A DNA stretch of 5,956 bases from positions 413 to 6,368 of the forward strand of contig DHIZ01000289.1 in assembly GCA_002404055.1 (NCBI GenBank). The letters are read 5' to 3'. Source of the DNA: Chloroflexi bacterium UBA4733 (GTDB taxonomy: Bacteria; Chloroflexota; UBA4733). The position numbers were made by a program, and so were the translations under genes. Below the pieces are notes generated by a model. The model searched no databases. It saw nothing but the letters and a program-made list of their open reading frames with translations, and had not been told where the DNA came from. Each line of letters opens with the position of its first letter. Within the stretch, counting starts at the first letter, position 1. Below, piece by piece: positions 1 to 4,813 of this stretch.

Positions 1-573
1 GTTGGTCGTCGCGGTCGTCACGACGGTCGGCGCCGGCGTGGGCGTGGGCGGGCCCAGGCTTTCCAGGTAGTTATAGATCTGCTGCAACTGAGCATCGCTG
101 ACCTGCTGCGTCGAGAAGGGTGGCATCTGCCCGCGTGGCTGCCGCACCTGGAGCAGTACCTCGGCGAAGGTCAGGCCGGTGCCGGCAGTTTTGGGTCCGA
201 TATTGCCTTGCGCCTGGTCACCGTGGCACGCTATACAGCCGTTGGAGACATAAAGGGCGCGCCCGGCGGCAAGTGGACCGGAGGGCGTGCTGGATGTCGA
301 ACCAGCCGCCGCACTGGTCGCGGCTGCGGTGGATCCCGCGGCGCCACCGGCAGTAGTCGCTGATGCGACCGCCGGATTGCCGCCGGATGGGCCTGCCGCA
401 GGCGCAGCGGCGCCCGAGTTGGCACAGCTTGCCAGCACCAACGCCGCGGCGAGAATGCCGGCGCAGAGTGCCGACCGGCGCCGGCGGGCTGCAGTGCCAG
501 CAGTGGAAAAAGAAGGAACAGCCGGCAGCGCTTCGCGCGAGCGGTCCACCGCGAACCGAAGAAGTCGAACCAC
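1..573 (-). CDS. Lipoprotein monohaem cytochrome c, 3' end outside window
   Basis: This is a probable electron carrier anchored on the outer face of the cytoplasmic membrane. The visible 191 residues read in order: a basic N-terminus with RRR at 31-33, a hydrophobic stretch ending in the lipobox LASC (Cys50), an Ala/Gly/Ser/Thr-rich spacer at about 51-98, and a class I cytochrome c domain at about 99-172. The domain has the haem motif CIACH (Cys113, Cys116, His117), an IGP segment after it, and QMPPF, whose Met150 is the likely sixth haem ligand. A Pro/Thr-rich tail (172-191) is still open at the window edge, so another domain may follow. The GTG start at 573 was chosen because AGGAGG lies 4 bases upstream; an in-frame stop at 666-664 limits extension, and GTG 549 is a weaker alternative. 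The n-region before the lipobox is unusually long. The redox partner cannot be told from the window. The family call is firm; the exact subfamily is not. Confidence 0.88.
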   Translation of the reverse strand, partial: MVRLLRFAVDRSREALPAVPSFSTAGTAARRRRSALCAGILAAALVLASCANSGAAAPAAGPSGGNPAVASATTAGGAAGSTAAATSAAAGSTSSTPSGPLAAGRALYVSNGCIACHGDQAQGNIGPKTAGTGLTFAEVLLQVRQPRGQMPPFSTQQVSDAQLQQIYNYLESLGPPTPTPAPTVVTTATTN

Positions 574-577
574 GAAT

Positions 578-583
578 CCTCCT
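578..583 (-). promoter_or_regulatory. Ribosome binding site of the cytochrome c gene
   Basis: A perfect AGGAGG on the minus strand is followed by the four bases ATTC and then GTG at 573. The spacing is slightly short, but this is the best Shine-Dalgarno match in the region and it decides the start of the cytochrome gene. Confidence 0.6.
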
Positions 584-659
584 GGAGAGCCTGAACAACA
601 ATGGGACCATGACACGGCCAGTGCCGGTGGACGGTCAGGGCGCCTGCAACCAGCCCGTT

Positions 660-676
660 CCTGCTATGATAGCAGG
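660..676. promoter_or_regulatory. Symmetric divergent extended -10 promoter (palindrome)
   Basis: The 17-bp sequence CCTGCTATGATAGCAGG is a perfect inverted repeat around a central G. Read on the plus strand it contains TGCTATGAT, an extended -10 (TGn plus TATGAT at 665-670). Read on the minus strand it contains TGCTATCAT (TGn plus TATCAT at 671-666). It lies in the only spacer between the divergent cytochrome and DUF2079 genes, and would give leaders of roughly 70 and 85 bases. No convincing -35 box is seen on either side at 16-18 bp. It could instead be, or also be, an operator for a dimeric regulator. Confidence 0.5.
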
Positions 677-745
677 ACGCTAGAAGGGGACGGCCCTGAC
701 CGCCTCCCTACCTGATCAGCATCCAGGAGTTGGTGGACGCCCAGG

Positions 746-3058
746 GTGAGCAGTGCCGCCGCTGACGATCACGCCTCGCCATCTGGAAGTCGAGACGTGG
801 CGTGGAGCCGGCTCACTGCCCAGGCGCCGCTGCTCCTGACATGCCTGTGTAGCGTGGTCTTTGCCACAGCCTATGCAATCCAGGCGATCCTGCGGCACGA
901 CAGCCTGGGGTCAAACGCCCTTGACCTTGGCTACGAGGACCAGGCGCTGTGGAACACGTTGCACGGGCATCCCTACGCCTTTTCGCTGCTCAGCGGCGGT
1001 GGCTTCTCGCTGGACTACCAGGCGCCACTGGACCATTCCGCTCAAACGTTGCTGGCCTATCATGCTGAACTGTTGCTGGCGCCGCTGTCGCTGCTCTACG
1101 CCGTGCTGCCTGACGTGCGCGCGCTGCTGGCGTTGCAGGCCCTCGTGGTCTGCGCGGGGGCACTGGCGGCGTTTGGCCTGGCCAGAATCCGGTTGGGCAG
1201 CGCCTGGGCCGGATTCTTTGTGGCGCTGGCCTACCTCAGTTCGCCCTTTGTCGAGGCGGAACTGCTCTCCGACTTTCACACGGTGGCCCTCGATAGCGCG
1301 CTCTTCATACTGCTCTTCTACCTGATCGAGCGTCGTCTGCTCTGGCCGGTGCTGGTCACCGGCCTGCTGGCCGCTGCCGCCAAGGAAGATGCGCCGGTCG
1401 CGCTGACCCTCCTGGGGCTGTGGACGCTGCTGGGCCCAGGGGGCGCCCCGCGCTGGCGAGTTGCCGGCCTGGCCTTGCTGGCCCTCGGCAGCACGGTAGC
1501 CCTCTTCGACTTTTTCTGGTTGATCCCCCACTTCTCACCGGGGCAAGCCTCGCCCTTCCTGGCGCGCTACGGCTACCTGGGCACGACGCCACTGGCTATG
1601 CTCAGCAACGTCCTACGCCACCCGGCAGTCCTCGGGCCGACGCTGGGCAGCAGCGAATCGCGCGCCTACCTGCAGGCGCTGGTCGGCTCCAGCGGCGCGT
1701 TGGCGCTCTTCTCGCCGCTCACGTTGCTCATCGCTGCGCCGTCCATCGGCATCAACGTCCTGGCGACGTTTCCCTGGATGCGTTCCGGGATGGCGCACTA
1801 CTCGGCCCTGGTCTTACCGATCCTGATCGCCGCTGCGATTGAGGGTATTGGCGGTATAGCCTGGCTGTTGGAGAGGCTGCGGGGGCATGACGCCCAATAC
1901 GGTTTCGTCAGGGCGGCGCCTCGTCGGTACGCGGATGAACAGGGCCGTGACTGCGGGCCCAGAGGGCGCCCCCGGCCAAGCGACGAGGGGCGACTGCGGT
2001 CGCTTGTATCTTCCGTCCGCGGTCCGGAACGCGACCGCAGTCGCCCCTCGTTCTTGGCCGCAGACCGCAGTCGCGGCCCTGTTCGGGCTTATCTCAACCG
2101 CATTGGGCGGGACGCCCGCGCTCCGGCCCTGCTGCTCGCTGCCTGGCTGGCCGTTGCCGCCGCGCTGACGCACTACCAGCTGGGCAGCGGATTGGGCGGG
2201 CGGGCCTTCGCGCTGCCGTTGCCGGACGCGCATGCGCGCCTGTTGCCCAGGTTCCTCGCCCAGATTCCGGCCGGCGACGCCGTGAGCACGTCATCGAGTC
2301 TGGCGCCGCACCTCAGCGAGCGCCGCAAGCTCTACCTGTTCCCCAACGTGCTCGATGCTCAGGAGGTGCTGCTCGATTTGACGAGCAGTTCCTACCCGTT
2401 GAACTGGTCGCAGCAGCGCCTGACCCTGCTCACGCTGCTCCAGGGAGGCAGCTTTGGCGTCGCCGATGCCGCTGATGGCTACGTCCTGCTCCGCCGGGGA
2501 GCCCCATTGCGCAATCTACCCCGCACCGCTTTCAGCTTCAGCGACGGCTCCGTTGCCGCCCTCAGTCAACAGCCGCTGGCTACCTTCGACGGCCACCTCT
2601 TCTTGCTTGACGACCACATTCAAGCAAGCTCCGTCATCGGCGCCGGCTGGCAGGAGACACTGACCCTCGACTGGACGCTCGACCAACCCCTGGCCGATGA
2701 CGAGACGCTGGCGGTCTGGACGAACGGTACGCCTCGACCACGGCCGCCGGACTTTCAGGGGCCCATACCCACGCTCACCTGGCGGGCCACCAGCAACTGG
2801 CAGCCCGGTCAGGTCATTCGCGTCGTCGTACCCGGCCTGACTGTGGCCTACCCGGGCCAACTGCAAATCGCCTGGTTCCACCCGAAGGCGGAGGGCAGCG
2901 GTCTCGACTGGCTGCCCTGCGTCAACGCCTCCGGCCAGACCTGCCCCCTGGGCAACCACTACGTCATTGGGGCGCCACCGGTCGTCGGATCGGGAGCCGG
3001 CCTCATGCCCTGGCTGGCTGCACTGAACTATCTACGGGGTGGGCGAGCTTGGCGGTGA
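746..3058 (+). CDS. DUF2079 family polytopic membrane protein with inserted Arg-rich loop
   Basis: This 770-residue protein matches the DUF2079 pattern; its reaction is not established, though the family looks like GT-C glycosyltransferases. Family-like landmarks are NALDLGYEDQALWN (57-70) after the first membrane helix, with acidic residues Asp60, Glu64 and Asp65 where GT-C enzymes carry catalytic acids; LSDFH (174-178); KED (213-215); HYSA (351-354); and the soluble segment APHLSERRKLYLFPN (520-534). About eleven membrane helices are visible at roughly 27-49, 102-122, 127-147, 150-168, 178-196, 199-213, 216-230, 238-262, 315-340, 353-376 and 457-476. A soluble, probably beta-rich C-terminal region follows. 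Residues 382-456 are an Arg-rich, low-complexity loop encoded by the palindromic insertion described separately. The GTG start at 746 follows an in-frame stop at 713-715 but lacks a well-spaced ribosome site. GTG at 797 (residue 18), with GGAAG 7 bases upstream, is a good alternative that keeps all membrane segments. The reading frame is intact. Confidence 0.85.
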   Translation: MSSAAADDHASPSGSRDVAWSRLTAQAPLLLTCLCSVVFATAYAIQAILRHDSLGSNALDLGYEDQALWNTLHGHPYAFSLLSGGGFSLDYQAPLDHSAQTLLAYHAELLLAPLSLLYAVLPDVRALLALQALVVCAGALAAFGLARIRLGSAWAGFFVALAYLSSPFVEAELLSDFHTVALDSALFILLFYLIERRLLWPVLVTGLLAAAAKEDAPVALTLLGLWTLLGPGGAPRWRVAGLALLALGSTVALFDFFWLIPHFSPGQASPFLARYGYLGTTPLAMLSNVLRHPAVLGPTLGSSESRAYLQALVGSSGALALFSPLTLLIAAPSIGINVLATFPWMRSGMAHYSALVLPILIAAAIEGIGGIAWLLERLRGHDAQYGFVRAAPRRYADEQGRDCGPRGRPRPSDEGRLRSLVSSVRGPERDRSRPSFLAADRSRGPVRAYLNRIGRDARAPALLLAAWLAVAAALTHYQLGSGLGGRAFALPLPDAHARLLPRFLAQIPAGDAVSTSSSLAPHLSERRKLYLFPNVLDAQEVLLDLTSSSYPLNWSQQRLTLLTLLQGGSFGVADAADGYVLLRRGAPLRNLPRTAFSFSDGSVAALSQQPLATFDGHLFLLDDHIQASSVIGAGWQETLTLDWTLDQPLADDETLAVWTNGTPRPRPPDFQGPIPTLTWRATSNWQPGQVIRVVVPGLTVAYPGQLQIAWFHPKAEGSGLDWLPCVNASGQTCPLGNHYVIGAPPVVGSGAGLMPWLAALNYLRGGRAWR
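1889..2117. repeat. In-frame palindromic insertion in the DUF2079 gene, with 7-bp direct repeats
   Basis: GACGCCC occurs at 1889-1895 and again at 2111-2117, exactly 222 bp (74 codons) apart. Between them lie nested inverted repeats: terminal arms 1891-1902 and 2098-2109 (11 of 12 match), then 1937-1958 with 2063-2084 (20 of 22), then 1973-1980 with 2053-2060 (8 of 8), and a perfect 21-bp core at 1983-2003 with 2031-2051. Removing one 222-bp unit joins the protein as LLERLRGHDARAPALLLAAW, a short basic loop between two membrane helices. The encoded insert has 18 Arg in 74 residues and no hydrophobic segment. The direct repeat may be a target-site duplication or a chance match in GC-rich DNA; the inverted repeats are beyond doubt. 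No transposase is encoded, so this would be a non-autonomous element. Confidence 0.75.
1983..2051. repeat. Perfect 21-bp inverted repeat, core of the inserted palindrome
   Basis: Arms 1983-2003 and 2031-2051 are exact reverse complements around a 27-base loop, which itself holds TTCCG (2011-2015) facing CGGAA (2025-2029). Each arm begins with AGGGGCG on its outer side and ends in the imperfect palindrome GCGACTGCGGTCGC. The 12-mer GACCGCAGTCGC at 2033-2044 recurs directly at 2063-2074, exists inverted at 1990-2001, and in degenerate inverted form (10 of 12) at 1947-1958. Four copies of one unit therefore build the structure. Confidence 0.85.
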
Positions 3059-3063
3059 TACGA

Positions 3064-3125
3064 GGGCGTATGCAATACGCCCCTACGGGACGAACGGCAG
3101 GCGTAGGGGCGTATTGCATGCGCCC
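3064..3125. repeat. REPIN-like palindromic doublet after the DUF2079 gene
   Basis: Arm 3064-3086 and arm 3103-3125 are inverted copies (22 of 23 match) around a 16-base loop. Each arm is itself a palindrome: the left is GGGCGTAT, GCA, ATACGCCC with a perfect 8-bp stem, and the right pairs 7 of 8. This is the layout of two REP units in inverted orientation. The element begins six bases after the DUF2079 stop and lies in the spacer before the next gene. No T-tract follows, so it is not a standard intrinsic terminator, although the long stem could still block 3' exonucleases or slow RNA polymerase. Similar GTAGGGGCG-headed repeats are remembered from Chloroflexota and cyanobacterial genomes; this was not searched. 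Confidence 0.85.
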
Positions 3126-3166
3126 TGGCTCGGGTGCGCCGCTCGTTTCCGGGGAGGCGCCTTGTG

Positions 3167-3172
3167 TACAAT
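3167..3172 (+). promoter_or_regulatory. Possible -10 box of the secreted protein gene
   Basis: TACAAT matches the TATAAT consensus at five of six bases and stands in a locally AT-richer patch between the palindromic doublet and the ribosome binding site. It would give a leader of about 30-35 bases. No clear -35 box is present at 16-18 bp upstream, so this is a modest call. Confidence 0.35.
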
Positions 3173-3199
3173 CTCCTGGTACGCTCGTTCACCCTTGTG

Positions 3200-3204
3200 A
3201 GAGG
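3200..3204 (+). promoter_or_regulatory. Ribosome binding site of the secreted protein gene
   Basis: AGAGG lies six bases before ATG 3211 but directly abuts the in-frame ATG 3205. The spacing favours 3211 as the start and argues against the longer reading frame that opens at TTG 3049 through the palindromic doublet. Confidence 0.6.
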
Positions 3205-3210
3205 ATGCCA

Positions 3211-4695
3211 ATGCTTCGCTTGATCCGTGCGCTGAGTTTGCTGGTCGCTTTGTTTATGCTCACGCTGTCACCCGGGCTCGCTTCCGCCGCTGCGGCGCCG
3301 GCACAGGCGGCGACGGGCACGATCACCGGCCTGGTGACCGATCGTGATAGCGGCGCCCCGGTAGCCGGCGTCTACATCACCGTGGGCTATCGCGGCCTGC
3401 AGTTGGCGACGATCACGGGTGCGGATGGTCGCTACACCGTCAGCAACGTTCCCGCCGGCCAGCCGGCCGACGTGTTTGGCTTTCATGGCGGCGGCTACCG
3501 CTACCACAACAGCATCTACGACGATGGCCTGCATATCGTGCTGCAGCCGGGGCAAACCTATGTCTATAACTTCACCGTCTACCCGCTCAATAATTCCGCC
3601 GGCGAACCGCAGGTGACCAATCCCTCGCTCTCACCGCAGAGTGCTGCTCCCGGTCAGACTGTGACGTTCGGGCTGACGGCCAGCGGCGGCGCCGGCGGTC
3701 TCTCCGACGAGGTGATCGTCGCCAGCCCGGCGCTCGGCCGCATGGCCCTGCTGGCTCCTGCCGGCGGCAACGACTTTCGGGGCACGCTGACCATCCCGGC
3801 GGACACCGCGCCGGGCGACTACCCCTTTGCCTTCTTCGCCGCCAGCAACGAGTGCTACGACAACCACGTCTTCTCGATGCTGACCCTGCACGTCACGGCG
3901 CCGGCTCCGGCCCCGGTGTCGCGCTACTTCAGCCAGACGGGCTTCCGCATCGACAACGACGCCTTCTGGAACTACTTTAACCAGCGCGGCGGCGTACACA
4001 CGTTCGGCTACCCCACCTCGCGACCGTTCACCTTTGAGGGCTTCCTCACGCAGTTCTTCCAGCGCCAGGTCATGCAGCAGGCGGCGGACGGCTCGGTGCG
4101 CCTGCTTAACCTGCTCGATCCCGGCCTCCTGCCCTACACGACCTTCAACTTCTCCACCTTCCCGGCCTACGATGCCACTCTGGTGGCGCAACTGCCGGCG
4201 CCTGGCAGCGCGGGGTACAGCCAGGCCGTACAGGCCTACATTGCCGCCAACGCGCCGGAGCAGGCGCAAGGGCAGGCGACACGCTTTGCTGCCACCTTCG
4301 CCAACAGCGTCCCGGCATCGGCTGCCTTCCCGAACCTGGCGCCGACCGACCCGCAGGTTACCAGCCTGCTACCCTTGATCGACCTGGAGATCTGGGGCGT
4401 GCCGACCAGTGCGCCGGCGCTGGACCCGACGAACCACAGCTTTGTCTACCTGCGCTGGCAACGTGGCGTGATGCAATATGACGCCGGTTGCAATTGCACC
4501 CAGGGTGTGCTGCTGGCCGACTACCTCAAGGCGATTCTCACCGGCAAGAACCTGCCGGCCGACCTGGCCGCCGAAGCGGCCGCCAGTCCCCTCCTCAACC
4601 AGTACAACCCGGCGGTGGCACTGGGGCTGAACCGCCCCGCCGTGCTGCCCAATACGGATATGACCAACGCCTTTGAGGCACAGTCGGCCGGATAG
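3211..4695 (+). CDS. Secreted carboxypeptidase-regulatory-like domain protein
   Basis: This 494-residue exported protein has no recognised catalytic site. A Sec signal peptide covers about 1-26 (basic MLRLIR, a hydrophobic core, then the cleavage-like ASA). Residues 36-125 form a carboxypeptidase regulatory-like (CNA-B/transthyretin-type) beta-sandwich, shown by TGTITGLVTDRDSGAPVAGV, ADGRYTVSNVPAGQ and alternating strands. Residues about 133-230 look like an Ig-type sandwich (SPQSAAPGQTVTF, APGDYPFAF). After an APAPAP linker, the region from 237 onward has RYFSQTGF, FGYPTS and FFQRQVMQ, a Tyr/Phe-rich pattern remembered from many Chloroflexota secreted proteins and somewhat like LGFP repeats. 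A second, diverged copy (WGVPTS, then RWQRGVMQYD) follows near 395-423. Cysteines are few (215, 427, 429), with a CNC pair. There is no lipobox, LPXTG motif or C-terminal membrane helix, so release or non-covalent wall binding is likely. The start is set by the ribosome binding site. The role is probably binding or structural; the ligand is unknown. Confidence 0.82.
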   Translation: MLRLIRALSLLVALFMLTLSPGLASAAAAPAQAATGTITGLVTDRDSGAPVAGVYITVGYRGLQLATITGADGRYTVSNVPAGQPADVFGFHGGGYRYHNSIYDDGLHIVLQPGQTYVYNFTVYPLNNSAGEPQVTNPSLSPQSAAPGQTVTFGLTASGGAGGLSDEVIVASPALGRMALLAPAGGNDFRGTLTIPADTAPGDYPFAFFAASNECYDNHVFSMLTLHVTAPAPAPVSRYFSQTGFRIDNDAFWNYFNQRGGVHTFGYPTSRPFTFEGFLTQFFQRQVMQQAADGSVRLLNLLDPGLLPYTTFNFSTFPAYDATLVAQLPAPGSAGYSQAVQAYIAANAPEQAQGQATRFAATFANSVPASAAFPNLAPTDPQVTSLLPLIDLEIWGVPTSAPALDPTNHSFVYLRWQRGVMQYDAGCNCTQGVLLADYLKAILTGKNLPADLAAEAAASPLLNQYNPAVALGLNRPAVLPNTDMTNAFEAQSAG

Positions 4696-4704
4696 TATTC
4701 CCGC

Positions 4705-4732
4705 TACCATCACACTGGGCATCGTGGTGGTA
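4705..4732. other. Stem-loop downstream of the secreted protein gene
   Basis: TACCATCAC (4705-4713) pairs with GTGGTGGTA (4724-4732) over nine positions, one of them a G-T wobble, with a ten-base loop. It begins nine bases after the stop codon. There is no T-run after it, so termination is possible but not shown; a role in mRNA 3'-end protection is an alternative. Confidence 0.35.
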
Positions 4733-4780
4733 TGAACGGGGGGAACCGAACGGAACACCCGTGTCCCGACTGCTGAGACC

Positions 4781-4789
4781 TGGTTTAAT
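4781..4789 (+). promoter_or_regulatory. Extended -10 promoter element of the GH130 gene
   Basis: TGGTTTAAT fits the extended -10 form TGn followed by TTTAAT (five of six against TATAAT). It is the only AT-rich hexamer in the 118-bp spacer. Transcription would begin near 4796, giving a leader of only about 18 bases that still contains the ribosome binding site. No good -35 hexamer is seen, which is tolerable for extended -10 promoters. Confidence 0.4.
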
Positions 4790-4801
4790 TGTGGTGTTGG
4801 G

Positions 4802-4808
4802 AGAAGGA
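4802..4808 (+). promoter_or_regulatory. Ribosome binding site of the GH130 gene
   Basis: AGAAGGA is placed five bases before ATG 4814, a normal Shine-Dalgarno spacing, and supports this start for the GH130 gene. Confidence 0.55.
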
Positions 4809-4813
4809 TTGTC

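Noticed and set aside
218..715. Several overlapping open frames on both strands (218-610 minus, 287-715 plus, 363-683 plus)
   Set aside because: They lie across the cytochrome gene and the divergent spacer in other frames. Their translations are Arg/Pro/Ala-rich without domains, while the third minus frame gives CIACH, QMPPF and a lipobox.
911..1531. Minus-strand open frame of 206 codons inside the DUF2079 gene
   Set aside because: It is the antisense of well-formed membrane helices; its translation is Gln/Arg/Gly-rich with no domain, typical of GC-rich shadow frames.
1947..2074. Recurring 12-mer as a CRISPR array
   Set aside because: Copies are in mixed orientation, uneven in spacing and lie within a coding frame; there are no unique spacers of constant length and no cas genes.
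1889..2117. The palindrome as evidence that the DUF2079 gene is a pseudogene
   Set aside because: There is no stop or frameshift, and the family features continue normally on both sides (HYSA before; the last helix and the PHLSERR segment after).
3064..3125. Palindromic doublet as a standard Rho-independent terminator
   Set aside because: There is no T-run after either arm, and the arms are self-palindromic, which fits REP-type repeats better.
3049..3210. Longer N-terminus for the secreted protein, starting at TTG 3049
   Set aside because: The extension would translate through the palindromic doublet and place 54 extra residues before a classic signal peptide. ATG 3211 has a correctly spaced AGAGG.
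3631..4269. Minus-strand open frame of 212 codons inside the secreted protein gene
   Set aside because: Low-complexity Arg/Val/Ala translation opposite clear beta-sandwich coding sequence; no ribosome site or independent support.
4752..4766. Small dyad GGAACAC / GTGTCC before the GH130 gene as a repressor operator
   Set aside because: Only six pairs with a bulged base in a short GC-rich spacer; no second copy and no recognisable regulator site.
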